A stretch of DNA of 54,340 bases from Pseudomonadota bacterium (GTDB taxonomy: Bacteria; Desulfobacterota; Desulfarculia; Adiutricales; JAGVGV01), in contig JAHJTB010000047.1 in NCBI GenBank assembly GCA_018830135.1, forward strand, positions 1 to 54,340, read 5' to 3'. The notes under the pieces were generated by a model, which was not told where the DNA came from, made no database searches, and worked only from the letters and a program-made list of their open reading frames with translations. Position 1 is the stretch's first letter, and each line of letters begins with the position of its first letter. The translations under genes and the position numbers were made by a program. Below are positions 7,660-16,832 of this stretch, one piece after another.

Positions 7660-8856
7660 TCACCAGCCCAGGTATTCCGACTTTCTTTCAATGTTCAGGT
7701 CCGTGATCAGGACGATCTGCCCGTCCTTGATCCCGTATAGCCCGCAGGCGGTCGTGCCCCGGTGGTCCTGGGGCGTATAGGTCAGCGGCGGGGTCAGGCC
7801 GCCGGAGTCGAAATTGACCAGGGTTTCCAACGCGGCTTTCAGGGTCGGCCCACTAGGCCGCTTGGCCCGCTTCAGGCCCTCCCACAAAACCATCATGGAA
7901 GCCCAGGCCTTGTTGAACTGCAGGGAATAGGTCCGTTCTCCGATCGTTTCCCGGATGGCCTTGGTCCCTGGCGCATCGAAACCGAAGGGCCGCACGGACA
8001 TCAGACCCAAGGCCCTGCCTTCGGCGGGCTGGCCGGCCAGTTCCGGAAACTTGTCGTCAAAGCCCCAGCCGTTGATCAGAAACCGCGTCTTGAACCCCAG
8101 TTTGGCCGCGTCCTTGACAATGACCGCCGCCGAAGGGGTGGTCCCGCCGATCCAGGCGAAGTCCGGGGCGAACTCCTTGATCTGCAGCAACTGCTGGCTG
8201 GCATCCGTGGCCCTCAGGTCGACCACCACGTCGGGTCCGATCTCGAGCCCCAGCTTTTGCGCGTAGTCCTTGCCCGCGGCCAGCGGTCCCTGGCCGAAAG
8301 GATGCTCGGGGTAGATGAAGCAGACCTTGCGTCCGCCGCTGTCCTTGGCGTAATGCATGGCCAGACGGGCCTGGTCCGTGTACGTCGGGCCGATGAAAAA
8401 ATTGTAAGGCGACTTTTTGGGATCGGTCAGTTCCGGATCGCAATGGGCGGACATGAACACGACGCGATCCTTGCCCAGGTGAGGCGCGAGCGCGGCAGTG
8501 TCGGCCATGCCCCAGCCCAGAATGGCAAAGACCTTGTTGACATGTTTGAACTGCTGATACAGCTTGAGGGCTTTGGCCCCGTCATATCCGAAATCCTTGG
8601 ACACAAGCCGGATCGGGGCGCCGTTGATCCCGCCGTTGGCATTGATGTACATCACGGCCTCCACCGCCCCCTGGGCATAGTCCCGTCCCAGGTCCGACGT
8701 GCGGCCGGTGATGTCGAACAGGCCGCCGATCACCACTTCCGGGGGCGGAGTCTGATCGGGCGGGTCTTGCCCCGCCGAAGGACAGGCGCCCCAGACCAGG
8801 ACCAGAGCGGTTATCCCGACCAGGAACGTCAATCGAATCAGATGCTTAACGAGCAT
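7660..8856 (-). CDS. Branched-chain-type ABC transporter substrate-binding protein (second copy)
   Basis: A periplasmic-binding protein of the LivJ/LivK family with about 398 residues. Residues 1-30 form a signal sequence (MLVKHLIRLTFLVGITALVLVWGAC), with a cysteine that could be lipidated although the motif is not canonical. The mature part starts PEVVIGGLFDITG and matches the other binding protein at 9986-11164 along its whole length, sharing for example GLTPPLTYTP and KVCFIYPE/D-HP. The two are tandem duplicates on either side of livF. The ATG at 8856 has GGAAAGGG upstream. It probably delivers a small organic acid or amide to LivHM; the ligand cannot be read from sequence. Confidence 0.85.
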   Translation of the reverse strand: MLVKHLIRLTFLVGITALVLVWGACPSAGQDPPDQTPPPEVVIGGLFDITGRTSDLGRDYAQGAVEAVMYINANGGINGAPIRLVSKDFGYDGAKALKLYQQFKHVNKVFAILGWGMADTAALAPHLGKDRVVFMSAHCDPELTDPKKSPYNFFIGPTYTDQARLAMHYAKDSGGRKVCFIYPEHPFGQGPLAAGKDYAQKLGLEIGPDVVVDLRATDASQQLLQIKEFAPDFAWIGGTTPSAAVIVKDAAKLGFKTRFLINGWGFDDKFPELAGQPAEGRALGLMSVRPFGFDAPGTKAIRETIGERTYSLQFNKAWASMMVLWEGLKRAKRPSGPTLKAALETLVNFDSGGLTPPLTYTPQDHRGTTACGLYGIKDGQIVLITDLNIERKSEYLGW

Positions 8857-9112
8857 GCGCTTTTCCCTTTCCATGCCCTGTCCGCCGGTCGAAAAACGAG
8901 GCACAGACGCGTCCAGGGACTTGTCCCCAGTATAACAAAGCATGCGGGCTTTGGATAGGGCGACCGGGTGAAATCGGGTTGGAACGGACCGCTCGTTCGG
9001 CCGTTTTACCGACTTCCCCCAGTCAGGCGCCACTTTGAGTGAAGAGGGCGCGGCGGGCTTGTAAAACCCTCCGGACGGAACCGCGTTCGATTATCGGGCC
9101 GGGAGGCGGGGC

Positions 9113-9916
9113 TCAGGTCAGCCAGCGTTTTCGTCGTTTGTAATGTTTGACGTCCCGGTAGCTGCGCTTGGTGCCCACGTCGGTCAGGCCGAGATAAAAC
9201 ATTTTGACGTCCTCGTTGACTTTCAGCCTTTCCGTGGTGTCGTCGAGCACGATCCGGCCGCTTTCCATGATGTAGCCGTGGGAGGAAATGTTCAGGGCCA
9301 TGCGGGCGTTCTGTTCCACCAGCAGAATGGTCGTGCCCTCCTGGCGGTTGATCAACTGGATGATCTCGAAAATCTCGGAAACCAGAAGGGGAGACAGGCC
9401 CAGGGAGGGTTCATCGAGCATCATCAGCTTGGGGGAGGCCATCAGGGCCCGGCCGATGACCAGCATCTGCTGTTCCCCGCCGCTCAGGTAGCCGGCCAGG
9501 GAGTTCCGCCGTTCCTTGAGACGAGGGAAGTAGCGGTAAACGAGCTGCATGCCGTTGAGCATTTTGGTCTTGCTCTTCTGGGTGTGGGCCGCGGCGATCA
9601 GGTTCTCTTCGATGTTCATGTCCTCGAAGACCCGCCGGCCCTCCATGACCTGGAAGATGCCCATCCGGACGATCTTCTCCGGCTCCATGCCGTCGATGCG
9701 CCGGCCCATGAACTCGATGGCGCCGTCGGTCACCTCGCCCTCCTCGGTCTTGAGCAGTCCGGAAATGGCCTTGAGGGTCGTGGTCTTGCCCGCGCCGTTG
9801 GCCCCCAGGAGGCAGACGATCCAGCCATCTTCGACCTGGAGGGAGAGCCCCTTGAGGACAAGGATGACGTCGTCATAGATGACTTCGATGTTGTTGACGT
9901 TGAGAATGACGCCCAT
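9113..9916 (-). CDS. livF: ABC transporter ATP-binding protein, LivF type
   Basis: A 267-residue ABC ATPase. Walker A is GANGAGKTTT, the signature is LSGGEQQM, Walker B is LMMLDEPSLGLSP and the switch histidine region is LLVEQNARMAL. LivF proteins pair with LivG to energise LivHM permeases. The C-terminus is extended by about 30 basic residues (KRSYRDVKHYKRRKRWLT) compared with standard LivF. It lies between the two binding-protein genes, with a strong hairpin in the 69-bp gap upstream. It would act at the cytoplasmic membrane. Confidence 0.92.
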   Translation of the reverse strand: MGVILNVNNIEVIYDDVILVLKGLSLQVEDGWIVCLLGANGAGKTTTLKAISGLLKTEEGEVTDGAIEFMGRRIDGMEPEKIVRMGIFQVMEGRRVFEDMNIEENLIAAAHTQKSKTKMLNGMQLVYRYFPRLKERRNSLAGYLSGGEQQMLVIGRALMASPKLMMLDEPSLGLSPLLVSEIFEIIQLINRQEGTTILLVEQNARMALNISSHGYIMESGRIVLDDTTERLKVNEDVKMFYLGLTDVGTKRSYRDVKHYKRRKRWLT

Positions 9917-9942
9917 GGTGCAGCCTTTTTGCTTTTGAAGCG

Positions 9943-9969
9943 GCCGGGACCGGCCAGGCCGGTCCCGGC
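9943..9969 (-). promoter_or_regulatory. Intercistronic stem-loop between livJ and livF
   Basis: GCCGGGACCGGCC is followed after one base by its exact reverse complement, a 13-bp GC-rich stem. There is no T-run, so it is not a standard terminator. Such hairpins after binding-protein genes commonly protect the upstream mRNA and raise binding-protein output relative to the ATPase; that role is inference here. Confidence 0.5.
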
Positions 9970-9985
9970 GGGTTCGGGGCCGGTG

Positions 9986-11164
9986 CTACCAGCCCAGGTA
10001 TTCGGGTGTGCGGTCGATGCTCACGTCGGTGACCAGGGTCAGCTGGCCGCCCTTGATGGCGTAGAGGCCGCAGGTGGTCGTGGCCCGATGATCGGTCGGG
10101 GTGTAGGTCAGCGGCGGGGTCAGGCCGCCGGTCCCGAAGTCCTTCAAGGTCTCGAGGGCGGCCTTGAGGCCGGGACCGTTAAGCTGACCGGCCTTCTTGG
10201 CCCGCTTGAGCCCTTCCCACATGACCATCATCGAAGCCCAGGCCTTGTTGTAGTGCAGGGTGTACTTCTTGTCCCCGGTGATGGTCTGGATGATCTTGGT
10301 CTCCGGAACGTCGTACCCGAACGGCCGCACGACGATGAACCCGAAGGCCCGTCCCTCGGCCGCCTCGCCGGCCAGCTTGGGCAGGTTCTCGTCAATGCCC
10401 CAGGTGTTGATCAGGAACTTGGTCTTCAGGCCCAGCTTGGCCGCGTCCTTGATGATCACGGCCGTGGACGGCGTGGTCCCGCCGACCCAGGCGAAGTCCG
10501 GATTGAACTCCTTCATCTGCATGAGCTGGGACGTGGCGTCGGTGGCCCTCAGGTCCACGGAGATGTCCGGCCCGACCTCGAGGCCCATCTTTTTGGCGAA
10601 GTCCTTGCCCGCCGGGATGGGGTTCTTGCCGTAAGGATGGTCGGGATAAATGAAGCAGACCTTCTTGCCGCCGTTTTCCTTGACATAGCGCATGGCCATC
10701 CGGATATGTTCCGAATAGCTCGATCCGATGAAAAAGTTGTAGGGGGTCTTTTTCGGGTCGTTCAGGTTGGCGTCGTACGAGGCCGAAAAATAGACGATTT
10801 TGTCCTTGTTGATCAAGGGTTTCATGGCGTTCGTGTCGCCCGTGCCCCAGCCCTGGATGACGAAGACCTTGTCGACGTCCTTGTACTTTTTGTACAGGGT
10901 GACCGCCTTGGGTACGGCGTACGCGTAGTCGTTCGGGATCAACTTGATCGGCGTTCCGTCCACCCCGCCTTTTTGGTTGATGTAGGTCGCTGCGTCCTGG
11001 GCCCCCAGGGCGTAGTCCTTGCCCACGGCCGAGGTCGCCCCGGTGATGTCGAAAATGCCTCCGACCACGATTTCCTTGTCCGCCGCGGCCGCGGGGCCGA
11101 CCATCAAGACACATGACATGAAAATGGCTGCCAAACCAAAGCAGATGCACTTAAAATTCATCAT
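9986..11164 (-). CDS. livJ: Branched-chain-type ABC transporter substrate-binding protein
   Basis: 392 residues with a signal peptide (NFKCICFGLAAIFMSCVLMVGPAAAA, cleavage near residue 27) and a type I periplasmic-binding fold starting at KEIVVGGIFDITGATSAVG. It is the first binding protein of the operon, after livM, and the close paralogue of the protein at 7660-8856. The start follows GGGGGAT directly; a second ATG three bases later is equally possible. The liv operon carries its own acyl-CoA synthetase, so an organic acid that is activated after import is a better guess than leucine. The ligand is not known. Confidence 0.9.
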   Translation of the reverse strand: MMNFKCICFGLAAIFMSCVLMVGPAAAADKEIVVGGIFDITGATSAVGKDYALGAQDAATYINQKGGVDGTPIKLIPNDYAYAVPKAVTLYKKYKDVDKVFVIQGWGTGDTNAMKPLINKDKIVYFSASYDANLNDPKKTPYNFFIGSSYSEHIRMAMRYVKENGGKKVCFIYPDHPYGKNPIPAGKDFAKKMGLEVGPDISVDLRATDATSQLMQMKEFNPDFAWVGGTTPSTAVIIKDAAKLGLKTKFLINTWGIDENLPKLAGEAAEGRAFGFIVVRPFGYDVPETKIIQTITGDKKYTLHYNKAWASMMVMWEGLKRAKKAGQLNGPGLKAALETLKDFGTGGLTPPLTYTPTDHRATTTCGLYAIKGGQLTLVTDVSIDRTPEYLGW

Positions 11165-11316
11165 ATCCCCCTATTCCGTCCTCGAGGTTGACTGAAAAAT
11201 GATTCCATCCACCAAACCTTGTTTAGCCCGCGGAGGCTCACCCCCTTTCCTGAATGATTGCCTCGGATTCCGCCGCCAGGTCGAAACGATTTCACCGGCC
11301 GGTCCCTTGGCCGGGT

Positions 11317-12381
11317 CTAATATGAGAACGGCCAAAGTTTCCAGTAGTTCCGGATGGTGTGCCACCGGGCCGCCAGGCCGTCCGGTTCGAAAATCAGGAA
11401 CAGGATGATAATCAGGCCGAATACGCCCTCCTGGAGGGTCCCGAATATCACGAACATCTGGGGAAAAGTCCCGCTGAGGGCCTCGGACGGAATCCGGAGC
11501 AGCTCGGGGAGAAGGACCATGAATATGGCCCCGTATATCGCTCCCAGGACATGCCCCAGTCCGCCGATGATGACCATGGCCAGAAACTGGACCGAGAGCC
11601 AGATGGTGAAGTGTTCGTCGCTGATGATGGTGATGTAGTAGCCCCACAGGCCGCCGGCGATGCCCACGTAGAAGGAACTGATCCCGAAGGACATGATCCG
11701 GTATTTGAACAGGTTCACGCCGATCACTTCGGCGGCCAAATACCGGTCCCGGATGGCCACGAAGGCCCGGCCCGGACGGGTCCGGGTCAAATTCTTGGTG
11801 AAGGCCGTGGCCAAAACGACCAGAACCAGAACCAGGTAGTAGAACCGTTCGTCCGTATTGAACTCGAAGGAACCGATGGCCGCGTATGGCACGTTCAGCC
11901 CGGCCGAACCGCCGGTCAGGGAGGTCCAGTTGCGCATGGCGTAGTCCAGGATGAACTGCGCGGCCATGGTCGCGATGGCCAGGTAGAGCCCCTTGAGCCG
12001 GAGGGAGGGGATGCCGAAGACCATGCCCACGGCCGCCGTCATCAGGCCGGCCGCCGGCAGTGCCACGAAGAAGGGCACGTGCAAACGCGCTGCCAGGATG
12101 CCGGCCGTATAGGCGCCCACGCCCATGAAGGCCCCGTGGCCCAGGGATATCTGGCCGGTGAACCCGGTCAGGATGTTCAGTCCGTGGGCTCCGATGATGT
12201 AGATCATGATGATGATGCACAGGTTCGTGACGTTGGTGTTCAGAATCTGGCTGATGCCGGGGGCGAAGGTCGGCAGCGCGACAAGAAAGGCCAGAAGCCC
12301 GATCAGCCAACCTCGAACCCACCAGGTCTTGAAAATTTCGTCGTCCTTGCGGTAGCTGGAATGAAACAGTCCACAGGGCAT
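11317..12381 (-). CDS. livM: Branched-chain-type ABC transporter permease, LivM type
   Basis: A 354-residue multi-pass inner-membrane protein. Hydrophobic segments begin at WLIGLLAFLVALPTFA, and the LivM landmarks GLNILTGFTGQISLGHGAFMGVGAY and LRLKGLYLAIATMA are intact, as is the cytoplasmic coupling loop RTRPGRAFVAIRD. LivM pairs with LivH to form the channel. It lies 63 bp after livH, a gap that contains a GC-rich stem (about 12395-12419), and 152 bp before livJ. Length and motifs are standard. Confidence 0.92.
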   Translation of the reverse strand: MPCGLFHSSYRKDDEIFKTWWVRGWLIGLLAFLVALPTFAPGISQILNTNVTNLCIIIMIYIIGAHGLNILTGFTGQISLGHGAFMGVGAYTAGILAARLHVPFFVALPAAGLMTAAVGMVFGIPSLRLKGLYLAIATMAAQFILDYAMRNWTSLTGGSAGLNVPYAAIGSFEFNTDERFYYLVLVLVVLATAFTKNLTRTRPGRAFVAIRDRYLAAEVIGVNLFKYRIMSFGISSFYVGIAGGLWGYYITIISDEHFTIWLSVQFLAMVIIGGLGHVLGAIYGAIFMVLLPELLRIPSEALSGTFPQMFVIFGTLQEGVFGLIIILFLIFEPDGLAARWHTIRNYWKLWPFSY

Positions 12382-12444
12382 GTTCGGTTCAACCTCCCCG
12401 GGGCCCGGCCTCGGCCGGCCCCGGCCTTATGTGTTGCTCGGCCG

Positions 12445-13341
12445 TCAGACCCGTTCGATCTCCTTGATCCCGAAAAGTCCGTATGGTTTGACCATCAGGA
12501 CGATGATCAGTACGATGAACGGCGCCACCTCCTTGACCCCGCCGCCGAAAAACTGGTCCAGGTACCCGCCCATCAGGTTCTCCAGCACCCCCACGGTCAG
12601 ACCGCCGATGATGGCCCCCAGGATCGAATCCAGGCCGCCGAAGATGACCGCCGGGAAGACCTTGAGGCCGAAATCGGCCAGGGTGATGTTAATGCCGTTG
12701 ATGTTGCCGATGAGGATGCCGCCCACGCCCGAGACGATGGCCGCGATGCACCAGGAGATGGCGAAGACCAGTTTGACCGGGATGCCCATGGACTGGGCCG
12801 TCATCTGGTCGCTGGCCACGGCCCGCATGGCGATGCCCACCCGGGAGTATTTGAAGAAGGCGGCGAAAACGCCCAGAAAAAGCAGGGCGAAGAAAAAGGT
12901 CCAGACGTAGACCTCGCTGACGATCACCTGTCCCAGGCGGATGGGCTCCTGGGAAAAGATGGCCGGGAAGACCCGAATCTGCGTCCCCCAGAAGATGGTG
13001 ACCAGGGCCTTGAGCAGGGCCGCCAGGCCGATGGTCACCATGATGACCGAAATGATCGGCTCCCCGATCATGGGCCTCAGGACCAGCCGTTCGACCACCA
13101 GGCCCATGAATACCGACCCGACCATGGTCAGAATAAAGGCCGGGATGAAAGGCACGCCCAGGCCGGTGACGATCCACAGGCAGACATAGGCCCCGACCAG
13201 AACGAACTCGCCCTGGGCGAAGTTGATGATGCTGGTGGACTTGTAGATCAGGACGAAGCCCAGGGCGACCAGGGCGTAAACGCTGCCAGTGACCAGCCCG
13301 GTGACCAGCAGTTGCGCGAACTTCAAAAAGGCGTCAGCCAT
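12445..13341 (-). CDS. livH: Branched-chain-type ABC transporter permease, LivH type
   Basis: 298 residues, mostly membrane-spanning. Family landmarks are GLVTGSVYALVALGFVLIYKSTSIINFAQGEFV at the N-terminus, the coupling loop KYSRVGIAMRAVASDQMTAQSMGI in the middle and GGLDSILGAIIGGLTVGVLENL near the end. It starts 12 bp after the acyl-CoA synthetase gene and should form the transmembrane pore with LivM, driven by LivG and LivF. Confidence 0.93.
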   Translation of the reverse strand: MADAFLKFAQLLVTGLVTGSVYALVALGFVLIYKSTSIINFAQGEFVLVGAYVCLWIVTGLGVPFIPAFILTMVGSVFMGLVVERLVLRPMIGEPIISVIMVTIGLAALLKALVTIFWGTQIRVFPAIFSQEPIRLGQVIVSEVYVWTFFFALLFLGVFAAFFKYSRVGIAMRAVASDQMTAQSMGIPVKLVFAISWCIAAIVSGVGGILIGNINGINITLADFGLKVFPAVIFGGLDSILGAIIGGLTVGVLENLMGGYLDQFFGGGVKEVAPFIVLIIVLMVKPYGLFGIKEIERV

Positions 13342-13353
13342 CGGCTTCCTCCG

Positions 13354-15315
13354 TCAGATCCAGAATTGCCACCACTTCTTCTTCTCCTCCTGATATGCCT
13401 CCAGCGGCTTCATCATGCGGATGGCCAGGTCGGCCACGATGGTCGTCTTCTTGCCGTCCTGGTACTGAATCTCGCTTTCGATGTGGACCGAGTCCTGGTC
13501 CCGGTAGAGGGCCTCGATCTCATGGGCGTACTTTTCAGCGATGAAGCGGCGCCTCAACTTCCGGGTCCGGGTCAGTTCCCCGTCGTCCGGATCGAACTCC
13601 TTGTAAAGCAACAGAAATTTCCGGATGCGGGCGCCTTCGGGCAGGGTCCGATTGACCCGCACCACCTCCCGTTCCATGAGGTCGTAAATCTGGGGGTTGG
13701 AGGCCAGGTCGGTGTAGGTGGTATAGGAGATGCGGTGGTCCTCGGCCCATTTGCCCGTGTGTTTGAAATCGATGCAGATCATGGCCGTGATGTAGTCCCG
13801 CTCGTGCCCCAGTACGCAGGACTCGACGATGTAGGGACAAAACTTGAGCCGGTTCTCGATGAACATGGGCGAGAACTTCCGGCCGTCCCGCATGTGCATG
13901 AGGTCCTTGACCCGGTCGATGCAGACCAGGTGGCCGTTCGCGTCGATGTACCCGGCGTCCCCCGAATGCAGCCAGCCGTCGCCGATGGTCTCCCGGGTCG
14001 CCTCGTCGTTCTTGTAGTAGCCCACGAAAAGGGCCGGACTGCGCGAGATGATCTCGCCCACGCCTTCCGGGTCCGGCTTGTCGATTCTCAAATCGGTCTC
14101 GGGAATGGGCAGCCCGACCGAGTTGGCATTGATGTCTCCGTCCCGGTGGATGCAGGAGATGCCTGAAATCTCGGTCTGTCCGTAAATCTGCTTGAGGTTG
14201 ACCCCCAGGGCGTGAAAGAAGCGAAAGACGTCGGGGCCCAACGCGGCCCCGCCGGTGGTGGCCGAACGAATGCCGGAAAACCCGAGCCGGTCCCGCAAGG
14301 CCCGGAACAGCAGCAGCCAGGCCAGCAGATAGAGGATTTTCCAGCCCCAGGGCACGGGCTGCTTGTCGAACTTGAAGTCCGCGATCCGATAACCGATAGG
14401 CATGCAGGCCTGGTAGATCGCCCGTTTGAGCCAGCTGGCGTCCAGGTGCTTGACCATGACCGTGCGGGACAGCCCTTCCCAGACCCGGGGCGGCGAGAAC
14501 ATGACGTTGGGACCGATCTCGTAGGTGTCCGACGCGGCGGTCTCCGGTTCCTCGGGAAAGTTGATTGTAAAACCGATGGCCAGGGAACTGGCCACGCCCA
14601 TCATCTGCTCCCCGATCCAGGGCAGCGGCAGAAAGGAGACGAACTCGTCGTTCTCGAACTTGCGGTCGACCTCGTTGAGGTTGCGGGCCATGGACAGCAT
14701 GTTGTGGTGAGTCAGCAGCGAGCCCTTTGGGGACCCGGTCGTGCCCGAGGTATAGGCGATCAGGGCCACGTCCTCTTCGTCGATTTCAGCGATCCGGGAC
14801 TCGAAAAACCCCGGGTTCTCCGCCTCGAACCGTCGCCCGGACTCCTCGACCTCGGAGAAGAAGACCAGCAGCGGATCGTCATAATTGCGCATGCCTTTGG
14901 GGTCGGTGTACACCACCTTGGCCACCTTGGGCAGGTCCTCTTTCATGTCCAGAATCTTATCCGCCTGCTCCTGGTCCTCGGCCACCACGAACTTGGCGTC
15001 CGAATGGTCGATCACATAGGCCACCTCGGTCAGGATCGAGTCCTGGTAGATGCCCAGCGGCGCCCCGCCCAGAGACTGGGCGGCTACCTCGGCCCAGACC
15101 CACTCCGGCCGGTTGTCGCCGATGATGGCCAGCTTGTCGCCCTTGCGGAAGCCCAGCGTCCAGAGCCCCAGGGCGAAATGCTTGACGTGTTCGTAGTAGT
15201 CCTGCCAGGTGTAGTCCTGCCAGATGCCGAACTCCTTCTCCCGCATGGCCACCTTGCCGGGGCCGTACTTGTCCTTGTTGCGGAGCAGAAGGGCGGGTAG
15301 GGTCTTCTCTTCCAT
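13354..15315 (-). CDS. AMP-dependent acyl-CoA synthetase (long-chain type)
   Basis: A 653-residue adenylate-forming ligase that converts a free acid, ATP and CoA into acyl-CoA, AMP and PPi. The ATP loop is YTSGTTGSPKG, followed by the YGQTE adenine motif, GDAGYID and DRVKDLMHMRDGRKFSP. The C-terminal lid contains TRTRKLRRRF with the expected catalytic lysine region. Two hydrophobic stretches (around ILYLLAWLLLFRALRD) suggest membrane association, as in FadD-like enzymes. It is embedded between livG (12 bp) and livH (12 bp), so activation is presumably coupled to import. Substrate not determinable: a fatty or aromatic acid fits. Confidence 0.88.
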   Translation of the reverse strand: MEEKTLPALLLRNKDKYGPGKVAMREKEFGIWQDYTWQDYYEHVKHFALGLWTLGFRKGDKLAIIGDNRPEWVWAEVAAQSLGGAPLGIYQDSILTEVAYVIDHSDAKFVVAEDQEQADKILDMKEDLPKVAKVVYTDPKGMRNYDDPLLVFFSEVEESGRRFEAENPGFFESRIAEIDEEDVALIAYTSGTTGSPKGSLLTHHNMLSMARNLNEVDRKFENDEFVSFLPLPWIGEQMMGVASSLAIGFTINFPEEPETAASDTYEIGPNVMFSPPRVWEGLSRTVMVKHLDASWLKRAIYQACMPIGYRIADFKFDKQPVPWGWKILYLLAWLLLFRALRDRLGFSGIRSATTGGAALGPDVFRFFHALGVNLKQIYGQTEISGISCIHRDGDINANSVGLPIPETDLRIDKPDPEGVGEIISRSPALFVGYYKNDEATRETIGDGWLHSGDAGYIDANGHLVCIDRVKDLMHMRDGRKFSPMFIENRLKFCPYIVESCVLGHERDYITAMICIDFKHTGKWAEDHRISYTTYTDLASNPQIYDLMEREVVRVNRTLPEGARIRKFLLLYKEFDPDDGELTRTRKLRRRFIAEKYAHEIEALYRDQDSVHIESEIQYQDGKKTTIVADLAIRMMKPLEAYQEEKKKWWQFWI

Positions 15316-15327
15316 GCCGTCCCCTTC

Positions 15328-16137
15328 TCAGGTCCCCAGTTTGGAATAGGCCGACTCGGTGTCGCCCAGATACGCCCGAACCACGTCCTCGTTGGTCTGA
15401 ACCTCCCGAGGCGTGCCTTCCGCCAGCTTGAACCCGAAGTCCAGGACGCAGACCCGGTTCGAAATGTCCATGACCACGCCCATGTCATGCTCGATCAGAA
15501 TGACGGTCACGCCCCACTCCTCGTTGACGTCGAGGATAAATCGGGCCATGTCCTCGGTCTCCTCCAGGTTCATTCCGGCCATGGGTTCGTCGAGCAGCAG
15601 AATCCGGGGCTTCATGGCCAGGGCCCGGGCCAGCTCCACGCGTTTCTGAAGCCCGTACGGCAACGTGCCCACGACCTGTTTGCGGATGGCCTCGATCTCG
15701 AGCAGGTCGATGATGTTCTCCTCGATCTCCCGGCGCAGGGCCATCTCCTCCCGGTAGGCCCGGCCCCACCACATCCCCCCGGACAACAACCCGGTCCGAA
15801 GATGGACGTGGCGGCCCAGCTTGATGTTGTCCAGCACGGTCATGCCCTTGAACAGCTCGATATTTTGAAAGGTCCGGGCAATGCCCCGACTGGCGACCCG
15901 GTGAGTGGCCAGGCTGGAAATGTCTTCGCCTTCAAAGATCACCCGTCCCCGCTGAGGATGATAGAAACGACAGATGCAGTTGAGCATACAGGTCTTGCCG
16001 GCTCCGTTGGGGCCTATAATCGCGTAAATCTCGCCCGGCTTGACCCCGAAACTCACTGCATTGAGGGCCATCAGTCCCCCGAAACTCAGGGAAATGCCTT
16101 GCACGTCAAGTTGATACTCGGAACGGGTTTCGGCCAT
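15328..16137 (-). CDS. livG: ABC transporter ATP-binding protein, LivG type
   Basis: A 269-residue ATPase with Walker A GPNGAGKTCML, a signature region in degenerate form (LPYGLQKRVELARAL in place of LSGGQ), Walker B ILLLDEPMAGMN and the switch region VILIEHDMGVVM. The longer insertion between Walker A and the signature (HLRTGLLSGGMWW...) is typical of LivG rather than LivF. It is the first gene of the operon, so its promoter should lie in the 700-bp gap upstream. Confidence 0.92.
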   Translation of the reverse strand: MAETRSEYQLDVQGISLSFGGLMALNAVSFGVKPGEIYAIIGPNGAGKTCMLNCICRFYHPQRGRVIFEGEDISSLATHRVASRGIARTFQNIELFKGMTVLDNIKLGRHVHLRTGLLSGGMWWGRAYREEMALRREIEENIIDLLEIEAIRKQVVGTLPYGLQKRVELARALAMKPRILLLDEPMAGMNLEETEDMARFILDVNEEWGVTVILIEHDMGVVMDISNRVCVLDFGFKLAEGTPREVQTNEDVVRAYLGDTESAYSKLGT

Positions 16138-16832
16138 ATTTCGCCCCTTAGGTTTCTAGGCGCCCGAAGAGTCGCCTCCGGAGAACGCACTCGCGCCGTG
16201 CGCCCGAAGCGGGATGCCCCCTTCCGCACTTCGCAATACACCCTCCGAAGCCGACGAGAAGCCGACGCCGTCAGCCGCTTCCTTCCTCGCCTTCACGGAC
16301 GAACGGTTCCACCTCGATCCGGCGGCCACGCCCGTTGCCCCGGCGATGCGTGGTCACATCGTCCGAGTCGTAATTTCAGGATTGAATGAGTCTTGGCAAG
16401 CATGTTACGGAAGCCGGCCGGAATTGTCAAGGGCATTTATCGATCCGGCCGGTTCGGACCCCATAGGGACATTTTTAACGCAATCAAATTTTTGTTTATT
16501 TAAAACAAACCGGTGACCCTGCCGGCGGCCGCCGGCCCCGGCCCCGAGCCAAAGCGTTCGGATGCCGACCCGCGAAATGAAATTATATTATTTTTATTCA
16601 GTACGTTAGGGATGCAGTCGATCGAACGGTCCCTGGAAAAACCGCCCGCGCTCATGATATTTACACCCAGACAGACAAGACATGGAACCGTCTGATTCCC
16701 TCAGCCGGTCCCCGATAAAATTCAGTCTTTTTTTGCCCAAACCCAAGGCGGAAATGTCGGCTGTCTTGATTAAACCCGGATTGTTATCGGGCGAGTGCCC
16801 GGGCGGTTATCGGCGGGCTGACCCACCCCGGA
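16138..16832 (-). other. Intergenic region upstream of the liv operon
   Basis: About 700 bp without a convincing gene. Its GC content drops in two patches (16470-16510 and 16575-16740). The first patch holds a perfect 7-bp inverted repeat at 16491-16509 (TTTGTTT-ATTTA-AAACAAA), which looks like a possible operator. On the minus strand TTGATT and TATGGG spaced by 16 bp lie just downstream of it, a weak promoter candidate. The dgt gene ends at its right edge. Confidence 0.4.
16491..16509. promoter_or_regulatory. Palindrome, possible operator for the liv operon
   Basis: TTTGTTT and AAACAAA are separated by five bases in an AT-rich patch about 350 bp upstream of livG. The symmetry fits a dimeric repressor site such as those of TetR/GntR-type regulators. 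No regulator gene is adjacent, so the assignment is speculative. Confidence 0.3.

Noticed and set aside
11359-14166. A 935-codon open frame on the plus strand across livM, livH and part of the synthetase.
   Set aside because: It is antisense to three clearly recognised genes. High GC keeps the opposite frames open; the residue makeup (His/Gln/Asp/Gly-rich) is typical of such shadows.
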